64,000 bases of DNA, from assembly GCF_004919095.1 (NCBI RefSeq), contig NZ_STGJ01000001.1:434001-498000 (forward strand). Direction: 5' to 3'. Positions 1-10,525 of the stretch are shown here, in pieces (position 1 is the stretch's first letter; every line of letters begins with the position of its first letter). This DNA comes from Crenobacter intestini (GTDB lineage: Bacteria; Pseudomonadota; Gammaproteobacteria; Burkholderiales; Chromobacteriaceae). Below the pieces are notes generated by a model that saw only the letters and a list, made by a program, of their open reading frames with translations, made no database searches and had not been told where the DNA came from. The translations under genes were made by a program, and so were the position numbers.

Positions 1-1009
1 CGGCGAGCATCGAGAACACCGCGATGCGGCGCGACGCAAACGGCAGCTGGCGCAGCCCCTGGGAGAGCGCGCGCGCCGCGTGCGGGTTGTGGCCGACGTC
101 GAGCACCACCTGCGGACGCCCCGGCAGCACCTGGAAGCGCCCCGGCCAGCTCACTTCCAGCAAGCCGCGCTTGACGGCGCCCAGGTCGACCGGCAGGCGT
201 TCGCGCAGCGCGTCGATGATGGCCAGCGCGCACGCCGCGTTGCCCAGCTGGTACGCGCCGCGCAGCGCCGGCTGCGGCAGCGCGAAGCGGCCGCGCTCGC
301 CCGCTCGGAAATTCCACTGCGCGTCCAGACGCTCGTAGCGGTAGTCCTGCCCCAGCAGCATGGCGCGCGCGCCGACCTTGCCGATCTGCGCGACCAGCGA
401 CGCGGGCGGGTTGGGGTCGGCGCAGATCGCGGTGCGTCCGGCGCGGTAGATGCCGGCCTTCTCGAAGCCGATCGCCTCGCGGGTGTCGCCGAGGAAGGCC
501 TGGTGGTCGAGGTCGACGCTGACCACGGCGCTGACGTCGGCGTCGAACACATTGGTCGCGTCGAGCCGCCCGCCCAGGCCCACCTCGAGCACCGCGACGT
601 CGACCTTCGCGTCGACGAAGGTCTTCATCGCGGCCAGCGTCCCGTATTCGAAGTACGTGAGCGAGACGTCGCCGCGCGCCGCCTCGACCGCCGCCAAACC
701 ATCGACGATGGTCGCGTCGCTTGCCGGCGCAAGGTCGATGGCGACCCGCTCGTTGTAATGCAGGATGTGCGGCGAGGTATAGGTGCCAACCCGGTAGCCC
801 GCGCACCTGAGGATGGTCGACACCATCGCCGCGACCGAGCCCTTGCCGTTGGTGCCGCCGACCAGCATCACCGGGAAGGCGGGCGAGAGGCCCATCGCCT
901 GCCTGACCGCGTCGACGCGGGCAAGGCCCATGTCGATCGCGACCGGGTGGATCGCTTCCAGGTAGGCGAGCCAGTTCGCAAGCGGCGCGTGGCGGTCAGG
1001 CTTTTGCAT
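1..1009 (-). CDS. folC: Folylpolyglutamate synthase / dihydrofolate synthase, C-terminus cut off by the window edge
   Basis: Cytoplasmic Mur-ligase-family enzyme of folate synthesis. It joins glutamate to dihydropteroate and adds further glutamates to folates. The translation starts MQKPDRHAPLANWLAYLEAI and has the ATP-binding loop GGTNGKGSV near residue 50. Further family motifs are TYTSPHI, EVGLGGRLDATN, and DVGHNPHAAR close to the window edge. About 336 of some 420 residues are present. The ATG at 1009 was chosen because the family N-terminus begins there and because the upstream gene overlaps it by 14 bases, suggesting translational coupling. Identity is secure; only the 3' end is missing. 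Confidence 0.93.
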   Translation of the reverse strand, partial: MQKPDRHAPLANWLAYLEAIHPVAIDMGLARVDAVRQAMGLSPAFPVMLVGGTNGKGSVAAMVSTILRCAGYRVGTYTSPHILHYNERVAIDLAPASDATIVDGLAAVEAARGDVSLTYFEYGTLAAMKTFVDAKVDVAVLEVGLGGRLDATNVFDADVSAVVSVDLDHQAFLGDTREAIGFEKAGIYRAGRTAICADPNPPASLVAQIGKVGARAMLLGQDYRYERLDAQWNFRAGERGRFALPQPALRGAYQLGNAACALAIIDALRERLPVDLGAVKRGLLEVSWPGRFQVLPGRPQVVLDVGHNPHAARALSQGLRQLPFASRRIAVFSMLA

Positions 1010-1427
1010 CGGGGTCTCCGTCTAGCAGGGGGCGTTGCCAGCGCAAGTGCACGCGCAGGCGGCGCAAGGATTCGGGGTCGGTGCTGTCCGGCCACAACAC
1101 CAGCCGGTAGCGGCGGTGTGCGGCGCGGCACACCAGCACGGTCAGGTAGCGGCTGGCGAGCGACGCGTCCGACACGGCACAGGGCCCTTCACCGCCGGGC
1201 AGCAGGTAAAGGTCGCCCGCGGCGTCGACGCGTAGGCCGGTGACCGGCCGCCGCCAGGGCAAACAGCCCTCGCTCGCCAGTACCATCAGCCACGCGGCAA
1301 GCACGGCCGGCAGCAGCCAGGCCGGCAGTGCGTAGTAAACAACGGCCACGGCAAAGGCGGCCGCGAAGAGCGTGGCGAGCACGAGTGCCAGGCGCGAAGG
1401 GCGCGCCAGCAGCACGAAGGGGCGCAT
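996..1427 (-). CDS. Small inner-membrane protein, YgfX-like
   Basis: A 143-residue protein with two adjacent hydrophobic segments (about residues 14-30 and 36-52), then a soluble C-terminal part rich in Trp, Arg and Leu. Size, topology and the RLRVHLRW-type tail resemble the YgfX/CptA-like family, but this is a resemblance by eye rather than a firm match. The ATG at 1427 is preferred over an upstream start that would add 35 residues of low-complexity, Arg-rich sequence. The 3' end overlaps the folC start by 14 bases, so the two are probably co-transcribed. Function is not known from the sequence. Confidence 0.65.
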   Translation of the reverse strand: MRPFVLLARPSRLALVLATLFAAAFAVAVVYYALPAWLLPAVLAAWLMVLASEGCLPWRRPVTGLRVDAAGDLYLLPGGEGPCAVSDASLASRYLTVLVCRAAHRRYRLVLWPDSTDPESLRRLRVHLRWQRPLLDGDPDAKA

Positions 1428-1450
1428 CGCCACCGGCGGCGCGCCCGTGC

Positions 1451-1807
1451 TTACGCGTCGAGCGCCGGGCTGTTCTCGATCGGCTCGTCGACCGAGTCGA
1501 GCACCAGGGAGTGGAACTCCACGTCGAACCACTGCCAGAACACCATCAGCGAGCGGTCGGCCGGCCAGGCGGCCTCGTCCTCGTGCCAGCTGGCGAGTTC
1601 CTGGCGGAACAGTTGCTCGGCGCGCTCGTCGACCCAGGCGACCGCCTCTTCCGGCTCGTCGTACTCGGGCACCAGCAAGGCGGTGCAGTCGGCGCGCAGG
1701 TTGTCCAGGGTCAGGTCGACCATATCGTCCCCGGCGACGCTGGTCAGCCAGTCGAGAAAGGGCTGGCGCGGCTTGATGATGGCTACGGAACGGTCGACGA
1801 AATACAT
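1451..1807 (-). CDS. Conserved hypothetical acidic protein, 118 aa
   Basis: A soluble, strongly acidic protein (MYFVDRSVAIIKPRQPFLDW...) with many Asp and Glu residues and several Trp, and with no signal peptide or membrane segment. I do not recognise the family. The ATG at 1807 is the first plausible start after the divergent region shared with uup. On the minus strand TACAAT, a good -10 element, lies at 1879-1874, about 65 bases upstream. It is the first gene of a minus-strand run leading to the YgfX-like gene and folC. GC content matches its neighbours, so it looks native. Confidence 0.7.
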   Translation of the reverse strand: MYFVDRSVAIIKPRQPFLDWLTSVAGDDMVDLTLDNLRADCTALLVPEYDEPEEAVAWVDERAEQLFRQELASWHEDEAAWPADRSLMVFWQWFDVEFHSLVLDSVDEPIENSPALDA

Positions 1808-1967
1808 GGACTCACCTTCAGGTCTGGGATGCAAATGATGCGGGCCGCCAGGGCAAAGCCTGCGCCCGCGCGCATTGTACATGCTGTGCGCGGATCGCGC
1901 TTGGGCGCGCAGCAGGCCGTCCCTGCTACAATACGCGCCATTGCTAGCTCTCACCGATAACGACCCC

Positions 1968-3872
<1,905 letters not shown>

Positions 3873-3875
3873 ACC

Positions 3876-4373
3876 ATGGCTAAGCGCCTCGCCACCTTCG
3901 GCCTGATCCTGCTCATCGCGGCGTGCTCGAGCACGCCGCCGAAAAAACCGCCGCGCCCCAGGCCTACGCTCGCGCTCTCCTCGCTCAAGGCGGAAGGCGC
4001 CGGGCGCGAGGTGTTGATGGTGACGATGAGCCTCTTGGGCATCGACTACCGCTTCGGCGGCAGCAACCCCGAGGCCGGCCTCGACTGCAGCGGCATGGCC
4101 GGCTACATCTACCGGCAGGCGCTCGGGGTCGAGTTGCCGCGCACCGCGGCGCAGATCGCCGAAGCCAGCCGCCCGGTCACCGATACGCGGCTGCGCGTCG
4201 GCGACTTCGTGTTCTTCAACACCATGGACCGCCCGTTCTCGCACATGGGCATCTATATCGGCGACGGCAAGTTCGTGCACGCGCCGCGCACCAACAGCCA
4301 GATCCGCGTCGAATCGCTGAGCAACCCCTGGTTCCAGGCCCGCTACCAGGGTGGGCGCACCCTGTTCCAGTAG
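3876..4373 (+). CDS. NlpC/P60-family peptidoglycan hydrolase lipoprotein
   Basis: A 165-residue exported lipoprotein. The N-terminus MAKRLATFGLILLIAAC is a signal peptide with a lipobox whose lipidated Cys is residue 17, followed by a Pro/Lys-rich linker. The NlpC/P60 domain occupies about residues 45-160, with catalytic Cys71 in LDCSGMAG, His123 in FSHMGIYIG and a second conserved His135 in FVHAP. Enzymes of this family cut D-gamma-glutamyl-meso-DAP or related cell-wall peptide bonds. The gene lies 3 bases after uup and probably shares its transcript. A large inverted repeat follows at 4382-4422. The exact substrate cannot be told. Confidence 0.9.
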   Translation: MAKRLATFGLILLIAACSSTPPKKPPRPRPTLALSSLKAEGAGREVLMVTMSLLGIDYRFGGSNPEAGLDCSGMAGYIYRQALGVELPRTAAQIAEASRPVTDTRLRVGDFVFFNTMDRPFSHMGIYIGDGKFVHAPRTNSQIRVESLSNPWFQARYQGGRTLFQ

Positions 4374-4381
4374 CACCCTGC

Positions 4382-4422
4382 GCGCACTTTCACGCCGCGC
4401 CCGTGCCGGCGAGAAAGTGCGC
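4382..4422. repeat. Inverted repeat after the NlpC/P60 gene
   Basis: Perfect 10-base arms (4382-4391 and 4413-4422) surround 21 bases that can pair internally (CGCCG with CGGCG). It begins 8 bases after the NlpC/P60 stop codon and no T-run follows. It may stabilise the 3' end or act in factor-dependent termination. The function is a guess. Confidence 0.45.
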
Positions 4423-4578
4423 ACCAGCCGCCGGCACACGCCACCTTTTCCTGGCAAGCGGACGTAAAACCCGTCCGCGCAAGCACAGGCTCGTCCATCC
4501 GCCCCCTTGCTTCACCGCCCATGCGGGGAATCCCTGAGGGGCACACCCTTTCTTCTGACATGCCGAAGGATTAGTATT

Positions 4579-4606
4579 TTGTCATCCGGAATAATATCCG
4601 GATAAC
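4579..4606 (+). promoter_or_regulatory. Possible promoter and direct repeat upstream of the TRAP transporter
   Basis: An AT-rich patch in GC-rich DNA. TTGTCA at 4579-4584 and GATAAC at 4601-4606 are 16 bases apart, 40 bases before the dctQ start. Inside it ATCCGGA occurs twice, with a 5-base gap, and the second copy is part of the palindrome ATCCGGAT. It could be an operator. No regulator gene is adjacent. Confidence 0.35.
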
Positions 4607-4645
4607 GATAACAAGCCTCAGGCCTTCCACACTTCAGGAGAAATC

Positions 4646-5200
4646 GTGCACACCCTGCTCGCCCTGTCGCGTCTGATCGACGCGATCAACGCGCGCATAG
4701 GCCGGTCCGCATCATGGATCGTGCTGATTGTCGTGCTCATCAGCGCCGGCAACGCCGTCGTCCGCAAATTGTTCCACGTCAGCTCGAACGGCTTCCTCGA
4801 GATCCAGTGGTATCTGTTCTCGGCGATGTTCCTGTTCGCCGGCGCGTACACGCTGCAAAAGAACGAACACATCCGCATCGACCTGCTCGCCAGCAAGCTC
4901 TCGGCCCGCGGCCAGGCGCTGCTCGACATCGTATGCACCGTACTGTTCCTGCTACCCTTCAGCACCCTGCTCGTCTACTACGGCTGGCCGATGTTCATGG
5001 ACGCGTGGACGACCGGCGAGATGTCGGCCGACAACGGCGGCCTGATCCGCTGGCCGGTACTGGTGCTGATCCCGATCGGCTTCACGCTGCTCTCCCTGCA
5101 GGGCGTCTCCGAAATCATCAAGCGCGTCGGCTTCCTGGCGGGCATCGCCCCCAACCCGCTCGACAAGGCAATCGACCCGAAAGAGGATGAACACGTATGA
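4646..5200 (+). CDS. dctQ: TRAP transporter small permease, DctQ family
   Basis: A 184-residue inner-membrane protein with four predicted membrane segments (about residues 22-40, 58-76, 98-116 and 140-158) and the FLEIQWYLFSAMFLFAGAYT signature of DctQ subunits. With DctM and a periplasmic binding protein it forms a sodium-driven tripartite importer. The start is GTG at 4646, preceded by AGGAG at good spacing. The stop codon overlaps the dctM ATG by 4 bases. The TakP-like binding proteins downstream suggest 2-oxoacid uptake. Confidence 0.92.
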   Translation: MHTLLALSRLIDAINARIGRSASWIVLIVVLISAGNAVVRKLFHVSSNGFLEIQWYLFSAMFLFAGAYTLQKNEHIRIDLLASKLSARGQALLDIVCTVLFLLPFSTLLVYYGWPMFMDAWTTGEMSADNGGLIRWPVLVLIPIGFTLLSLQGVSEIIKRVGFLAGIAPNPLDKAIDPKEDEHV

Positions 5201-6726
5201 GCCTCGAATTGATGGCCCCGATCATGTTCGGGTCGCTGATCCTGTTCCTGCTGATCGGCTACCCGGTCGCCTTCGCGCTCGCCGCGGTCGGCCTGTTTTT
5301 CAGCTGGGTCGGCATCCACTTTGAACTGCTGCGCCCCGAACTCCTGCAGGCCCTGCCGCGCCAGGTGTTCGACATCATGCGCAACGACACGCTGCTGGCG
5401 ATCCCCTTCTTCACCTTCATGGGCCTGGTCCTCGAGCGATCCGGCATGGCCGAGGCGATGCTCGAGACCATCGGCCAGCTGTTCGGCCGCGTGCGCGGCG
5501 GCATCGCCTACGCGGTGATCTTCGTCGGCGCGCTGCTCGCCGCGACCACCGGCGTGGTCGCCGCCTCGGTGATCTCGATGGGTCTGATCTCGCTGCCGAT
5601 CATGCTGCGCTACGGCTACGACCAGAAGATCGCCACCGGCGTGATCGCCGCGTCGGGCACGCTCGCGCAGATCATCCCACCCAGCCTGGTGCTGATCGTG
5701 CTGGCCGACCAGCTGGGCACTTCGGTCGGCGACATGTACGCCGCCGCGCTGCTGCCGGGCCTTGGCCTGTGCTTGATGTACGCGATGTTCATCTTTGGCG
5801 TGACCATGGTGAAGCCGCAGTGGGCGCCGGCGCTGCCGGAAGAGGCGCGCACCCTGCGTGGCGGCGCGCTGTTCGCCCGCGTGCTCTTGGTGATGGTGCC
5901 GCCGCTGTTGCTGATCTTCCTGGTGCTGGGCACCATCTTCCTCGGCATCGCGACCCCAACCGAAGGCGGTGCGATGGGCGCGGTCGGCGCGATCATCCTC
6001 GCCCTGATCAACCGCAAGCTGGACATGGGCTTGCTCAAGCAGGCGATGGACTCGACGCTGAAGCTGACCACCTTCGTGGTGTTCATCCTGATCGGCGCGC
6101 GCGTGTTCCGCATCGCCTTCCTCGGCGTCGACGGCGACAAGTGGGTCGAGCACCTGATGACCTCGCTGCCCGGCGGCGAAACCGGCTTCCTGATCGCGGT
6201 CAACGTGCTGGTATTCTTCCTGGCGTTCTTCCTCGACTTCTTCGAGATCGCCTTCATCCTGGTACCGCTACTGGCTCCGGTCGCGCAAAACCTGGGCATC
6301 GACCTCGTCTGGTTCGGCGTGATCCTCGCGGTGAACATGCAGACCTCGTTCATGCACCCGCCGTTCGGCTTCGCGCTGTTCTTCCTGCGCAGCGTCGCGC
6401 CCAAGGAAGTCAGCAGCGGCAACATCTACAAGGGCGCCATCCCCTACGTGCTGCTGCAGATCGTGATGATCGGCCTGGTAATCGCGTTCCCGCAGCTGAC
6501 CACCGCACTGCGCGACAAGGAAGTCGTCGTCGACGAGAGCAAGGCCGAAATGGTGCTCGAACAGCTCTCGACCGAGAACGAGAGCTACGGCGACGCCTCC
6601 GGCGCCGGCGACGAGAGCGCTGCGACGATGCAGTCGCTGACCGGCGAAGGCGGCGACGCGAGCGCGGCCACCGGCAGCGCAGCGGACGAGAGCGACGCCG
6701 CCCTCAAGGCCTTGACCGGCCAGTAA
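5197..6726 (+). CDS. dctM: TRAP transporter large permease, DctM family
   Basis: The 509-residue transport subunit with about 12 membrane segments. It carries DctM-family stretches such as GVVAASVISMGLISLPIMLRYGY cut by conserved Gly/Pro turns, PTEGGAMGAVGA, and LDFFEIAFILVPLLAPVA. It starts by an ATGA overlap with dctQ. The last 80 or so residues, after the final membrane segment, form an unusual acidic low-complexity tail rich in Asp, Glu, Ser, Ala and Gly. Two similar short units (MQSLTG and LKALTG) occur in it. This tail makes the protein longer than the usual 425-450 residues. It presumably faces the cytoplasm, and its role is unknown. Confidence 0.93.
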   Translation: MSLELMAPIMFGSLILFLLIGYPVAFALAAVGLFFSWVGIHFELLRPELLQALPRQVFDIMRNDTLLAIPFFTFMGLVLERSGMAEAMLETIGQLFGRVRGGIAYAVIFVGALLAATTGVVAASVISMGLISLPIMLRYGYDQKIATGVIAASGTLAQIIPPSLVLIVLADQLGTSVGDMYAAALLPGLGLCLMYAMFIFGVTMVKPQWAPALPEEARTLRGGALFARVLLVMVPPLLLIFLVLGTIFLGIATPTEGGAMGAVGAIILALINRKLDMGLLKQAMDSTLKLTTFVVFILIGARVFRIAFLGVDGDKWVEHLMTSLPGGETGFLIAVNVLVFFLAFFLDFFEIAFILVPLLAPVAQNLGIDLVWFGVILAVNMQTSFMHPPFGFALFFLRSVAPKEVSSGNIYKGAIPYVLLQIVMIGLVIAFPQLTTALRDKEVVVDESKAEMVLEQLSTENESYGDASGAGDESAATMQSLTGEGGDASAATGSAADESDAALKALTGQ

Positions 6727-6786
6727 CACCCGATTCAAGCGCGCAGCCCCATCCTGCGCGCGGCTTTGCATAAACAGGAGAAAAAC

Positions 6787-7875
6787 ATGGAAAGACGTTC
6801 CTTCCTCAAGAAAGCCGGTGTCGCCGGCGCCGCCGCCGCCACGGTCAGCGCTCCTGCGCTGGCGGCTGACCTGCCGGCCATCCGCTGGCGCCTGGCGTCG
6901 AGCTTTCCCAAGAGCCTCGACACCATCTACGGCGCGGCCGAGCGCATGTCCAAACGCATCGCCGAGCTGACCGGCGGCAAGTTCCAGATCCGCGTGTTCC
7001 CGGCCGGCGAGATCGCGCCGGGCAACCAGGTGCTCGACGTGGTGCAGAACAACACCGTCGAATGCGGCCACACTGCCGGTTACTACTACGTCGGCAAGAA
7101 CAAGGCGTTCGCGTTCGACACCTCGATGCCGTTCGGCCTGACGTCCCGCCAGCAGAACGCGTGGCTGTACTACGGCGGCGGCCTGAAGGCGACCCGCGAA
7201 CTCTACGCGCAGTACGGCTGCGTGAACTTCCCGGGCGGCAACACCGGCTGCCAGATGGGCGGCTGGTTCCGCCAGGAAGTGAAGTCGCTGGCCGACCTCA
7301 AGGGCCTGAAGATGCGCATCCCGGGCTTCGGCGGCGAGATCATGGCCAAGATGGGCGCGATCCCGCAGTCGCTGCCGGCCGGCGACATCTACCCGGCGCT
7401 GGAGAAAGGCACCATCGATGCGACCGAATGGGTCGGCCCGTACGACGACGAGAAGCTCGGCTTCTACAAGGTCGCGCCCTACTACTACTACCCGGGCTTC
7501 TGGGAGCCGGGCCCGACGCTGTCCTTCATCGTCAACAAGGCGCAGTGGGAGAAGCTGCCCAAGCTGTACAAGGAAGCGTTCGAGGTAGCAGCGGCTGAGG
7601 CCAACCTGACCATGCTCGCGCAGTACGACGCGCAGAACCCGCAGGCGCTGGTTCGCCTCCTGCAAAAGGGCGTCAAGCTGAAGAAGTATCCGGCGGACAT
7701 CATGAAGGCCGCGCAGACCATCGCGTTCCAGCTCTACGAGGAAGAAGCGAAGAAGAACCCGTCCTTCGCCAAGATCTACGGCCCGTGGAAGAAGTTCCGC
7801 GCGCTGGAGCACGGCTGGTTCAACCTGGCTGAACTGGGCATGGATTCATTCATGTACAGCAACCGCGTGAAGTAA
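6787..7875 (+). CDS. dctP: TRAP transporter solute-binding protein, TakP-like (copy 1)
   Basis: A 362-residue periplasmic binding protein with a twin-arginine-type signal (ERRSFLKK, then an Ala-rich segment ending SAPALA, mature from about residue 27). It has the DctP-family stretches SSFPKSLDTIYG, NTGCQMGGWFR, LKMRIPGFGG and GTIDATEWVGPYDDEKLGF. Arg177 in KMRIPG is the arginine that binds the substrate carboxylate in this family. The motif set is closest to TakP of Rhodobacter, which binds 2-oxoacids such as pyruvate; that substrate is inference. The ATG at 6787 has CAGGAG upstream. A near-identical gene follows after a hairpin. Confidence 0.92.
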   Translation: MERRSFLKKAGVAGAAAATVSAPALAADLPAIRWRLASSFPKSLDTIYGAAERMSKRIAELTGGKFQIRVFPAGEIAPGNQVLDVVQNNTVECGHTAGYYYVGKNKAFAFDTSMPFGLTSRQQNAWLYYGGGLKATRELYAQYGCVNFPGGNTGCQMGGWFRQEVKSLADLKGLKMRIPGFGGEIMAKMGAIPQSLPAGDIYPALEKGTIDATEWVGPYDDEKLGFYKVAPYYYYPGFWEPGPTLSFIVNKAQWEKLPKLYKEAFEVAAAEANLTMLAQYDAQNPQALVRLLQKGVKLKKYPADIMKAAQTIAFQLYEEEAKKNPSFAKIYGPWKKFRALEHGWFNLAELGMDSFMYSNRVK

Positions 7876-7882
7876 ACCCGAT

Positions 7883-7908
7883 AGCGGGGCCTCCGGGCCC
7901 CGCTGTTT
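7883..7908 (+). terminator. Hairpin between the two binding-protein genes
   Basis: Perfect 9-bp GC-rich stem (7883-7891 with 7896-7904), a 4-base loop, then GTTT. The weak T-run suggests partial termination. It may leave the transcript level of the second binding protein different from that of the first. Confidence 0.55.
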
Positions 7909-7997
7909 GACCAAAGCAACTACCCGTCCCCGCCATCAACTGCAAAGAAACGGGCAAGACAAAGCGCCGCTCGAGCGCAGCCCCAAAGGAGAAAACC

Positions 7998-9083
7998 ATG
8001 GAGAGACGTTCCTTCTTGAAGAAAGCCGGTGTCGCCGGCGCCGCCGCTGCCACCGTCAGCGCGCCCGCGCTGGCCGCAGATGGCCCGACCGTACGCTGGC
8101 GCATGGCGTCGAGCTTCCCCAAGAGCCTCGACACCATCTTCGGCGGCGCAGAGCAGCTGTCCCGCCGCGTTGCCGAACTGACCGGCGGCAAGTTCCAGAT
8201 CCGCGTGTTCCCGGGCGGCGAGATCGCCCCGGGCAACCAGGTACTCGACGTGGTGCAGAACGGCACCGTCGAGTGCGGCCACACCGCCAGCTACTACTAC
8301 GTCGGCAAGAACAAGGCGTTCGCCTTCGACACCTCCTTGCCGTTCGGCCTGACCGCGCGCCAGCAGAACGCGTGGCTCTACTACGGCGGCGGCATGAAGC
8401 TGATGCGCGAACTGTTCGCGCAGTACAACATCGTCAACTTCCCGGGCGGCAACACCGGCTGCCAGATGGGCGGCTGGTTCCGTAACGAAGTGAAGTCGCT
8501 GGCCGACCTCAAGGGCCTGAAGATGCGCATCCCGGGCTTCGGCGGCGAGATCATGGCGAAACTCGGCGCGATCCCGCAGTCCATCCCGGGCGGCGACATC
8601 TACCCGGCGCTGGAAAAAGGCACCATCGACGCGACCGAATGGGTCGGCCCGTACGACGACGAGAAGCTCGGCTTCTACAAGGTCGCCAAGTTCTACTACT
8701 ACCCGGGCTTCTGGGAGCCGGGCCCGAACCTGTCGTTCTACGTGAACAGCAAGGAATGGGCGAAGCTGCCGAAGGACTACCAGCTCGCGTTCGAGACCGC
8801 CGCCGCCGAGGCGAACCTGCTGATGCTCGCCGAGTACGACGCGAAGAACCCGCAGGCGCTGGTGTCGCTGCTGCAGAAGGGCACCAAGCTGAAGAAGTAC
8901 CCGGCAGACATCATGAAGGCCGCGCACACCGAGGCGTTCAAGCTGTACGAGGAAGAAGCGGCCAAGAACCCGGCGTTCGCCAAGATCTACGCGCCGTGGA
9001 AGAAATTCCGCGCGCTCGAGCACGGCTGGTTCAACCTGGCCGAGCTGGGCATGGAAACCTTCATGTACACCAACAAGAAGTAA
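7998..9083 (+). CDS. dctP: TRAP transporter solute-binding protein, TakP-like (copy 2)
   Basis: A 361-residue paralogue of the preceding gene, about 80-85% identical by eye, with the same twin-arginine-type signal peptide and the same binding motifs. The differences cluster in surface helices and in the C-terminal third. Binding residues such as the Arg in KMRIPG and the WVGPYDDEKLGF block are kept, so it should bind the same or a close ligand. The ATG at 7998 has AAAGGAG upstream and a 122-base gap separates it from copy 1. A strong terminator follows at once. Tandem duplication within the operon is the simplest origin. Confidence 0.92.
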   Translation: MERRSFLKKAGVAGAAAATVSAPALAADGPTVRWRMASSFPKSLDTIFGGAEQLSRRVAELTGGKFQIRVFPGGEIAPGNQVLDVVQNGTVECGHTASYYYVGKNKAFAFDTSLPFGLTARQQNAWLYYGGGMKLMRELFAQYNIVNFPGGNTGCQMGGWFRNEVKSLADLKGLKMRIPGFGGEIMAKLGAIPQSIPGGDIYPALEKGTIDATEWVGPYDDEKLGFYKVAKFYYYPGFWEPGPNLSFYVNSKEWAKLPKDYQLAFETAAAEANLLMLAEYDAKNPQALVSLLQKGTKLKKYPADIMKAAHTEAFKLYEEEAAKNPAFAKIYAPWKKFRALEHGWFNLAELGMETFMYTNKK

Positions 9084-9098
9084 GTCCAGCGCCACATG

Positions 9099-9126
9099 AA
9101 GGGCCGGCCACGCGCCGGCCCTTTTT
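9099..9126 (+). terminator. Rho-independent terminator of the TRAP operon
   Basis: Perfect 8-bp stem (9101-9108 with 9114-9121), loop CACGC, then five T. It lies 17 bases after the second binding-protein gene. Confidence 0.88.
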
Positions 9127-9148
9127 GCTGCTGGGCGTGTACAGGTTC

Positions 9149-10441
9149 TCAGGCGAACAGGCGCGAGAGGCCGTAAAGCGCGAGGCCGATCAGCCCGCCG
9201 ACCAGCGTGCCGTTGACGCGGATGAACTGCAGGTCGCGGCCGATGGCAAGCTCGATGCGCTCGCTGACCTCCTCCTCGCTCCAGCTGTCGAGCTTCTCGG
9301 CGATGAAACGGCCGATCGACGGCCGGTAGGGTTCGATCAGGCCGGGCAGCACCGCGAGCAGGCGCCGGTTGATCCGCCCCTGCAGGCGCGCATCCGCCGA
9401 CAGGTGCACGCCAAGCTCGCGCAGCAAGCCGCCCAGCCAGCGCTCGCCCGCCTCGCCGCGCACTTCTTCCAGCAGCGCCTCGCGCAGCGCGCCCCACAGC
9501 TGGTCCGTGGCCGCAGCCCAGGCGTCGTCGCAGGCGAGCGCGGCCAGGCCGCTCGCCAGCGCCCTGCGGTAGCCTGCGTCCGATTGCAGGCGGTCGATCG
9601 CATGGCGCAGCGCGTCGTCGCAGGGCTGCCGCCACGGATGGTGTTCGTCCGCGTAGGCGGCCGAGAGCTCGCCCGCGCAACGCGCGATCAGCCGCTCGGC
9701 CAGCGAGCGCGCCAGCGGGCGCAGCGTGCCGCCCAGCGACACCCCCATCACCTTGACGTCTTCCAGGTGCAGCACCTCGGTCAGACGCTCGACCAGTTGT
9801 TCGCGCAAGACGGGGTCGGCCAGCTTGTCGGCGGCCTTGGCAAGCGCGTACGAGGCCAGCGCCTGGCGCCTCTTCGCGTCCAGCGCCGAGACGGCCAGGC
9901 CGGCGATCGCGTCGGCCGTCTGTTCGGAACGCAGCGCGTCGCCCAGCCGGCGCGAGAACCAGCCGCGCAGCGCCGCGTCGTTCGCCGAAGAAAGCAAACC
10001 GCCGAGCGCGCTTGAGAGCATGCGCGCGATGCGCGCCGCGTTCGCGTCGTCGGCCAGGTATTCGCCCGCACGGGCGGCAGGGTTGATCGCCGCGAGGCGG
10101 CGCGTCAACGCCTCGGCGGTGAAGAAGTGCTCGACGACGAAGCTGCCCAGGTTGCGCGCGATGCGCGCCTTGCTGCGCGGGATGATCGCCGTGTGCCAGA
10201 TCGGCAAACCGAACGGGCGGCGGAACAGGGCGACCACCGCAAACCAGTCGGCCAGCGCGCCGACGGTCGCCGCCTCGGCAAACGCCGCCACATAGCTCCA
10301 CGCCGGGTGCGCACCCTCGTTCGCGCGCGCGACAAGCGCAAGCACCAGCGCCGCGAGCAGCAGCGCCAGCGCGAAGGCCTTCATCCGGCCAAGCGCCGCA
10401 TGCCGCTCGAGGTCGTCGTCGTTCATCTTCCATGCCGGCAT
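9149..10441 (-). CDS. DUF445 family membrane protein (YjiN-like)
   Basis: A 430-residue protein with one or two membrane segments near the N-terminus (LALLLAALVLALVA and the following AFAEAATVGALADWFAVVALF) and another at the C-terminus (VGGLIGLALYGLSRLF). In between is a long helical domain, the usual DUF445 layout. The family signature GALADWFAVVALFRRPFGLPIWHTAIIP is present in full (cut here only for description). The ATG at 10441 is preferred because AGGGAGG lies just upstream; a start 6 codons earlier would include that ribosome site. The biochemical function of DUF445 is not known. Confidence 0.85.
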   Translation of the reverse strand: MPAWKMNDDDLERHAALGRMKAFALALLLAALVLALVARANEGAHPAWSYVAAFAEAATVGALADWFAVVALFRRPFGLPIWHTAIIPRSKARIARNLGSFVVEHFFTAEALTRRLAAINPAARAGEYLADDANAARIARMLSSALGGLLSSANDAALRGWFSRRLGDALRSEQTADAIAGLAVSALDAKRRQALASYALAKAADKLADPVLREQLVERLTEVLHLEDVKVMGVSLGGTLRPLARSLAERLIARCAGELSAAYADEHHPWRQPCDDALRHAIDRLQSDAGYRRALASGLAALACDDAWAAATDQLWGALREALLEEVRGEAGERWLGGLLRELGVHLSADARLQGRINRRLLAVLPGLIEPYRPSIGRFIAEKLDSWSEEEVSERIELAIGRDLQFIRVNGTLVGGLIGLALYGLSRLFA

Positions 10442-10473
10442 CGCGCCCCCTCCCTTCATCGATTGTAATCGGC

Positions 10474-10509
10474 GCCAAAAAGAAAACCGCCGGCGCAGGG
10501 CCGGCGGTT
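10474..10509 (-). terminator. Rho-independent terminator of tyrB
   Basis: On the minus strand a perfect 9-bp stem (10509-10501 with 10493-10485), a 7-base loop, then TTTTCTTTTT. It lies 16 bases after the tyrB stop codon and separates tyrB from the DUF445 gene. Confidence 0.87.
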
Positions 10510-10525
10510 GCCAGGGCGAGGCGGA

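Noticed and set aside
4530-4570. Sigma-54 promoter upstream of the TRAP operon (GGGCACACCCTTTCT)
   Set aside because: The GG is present but no GC lies at the required 10-base distance. Dicarboxylate TRAP operons elsewhere use sigma-54, but the sequence here does not fit.
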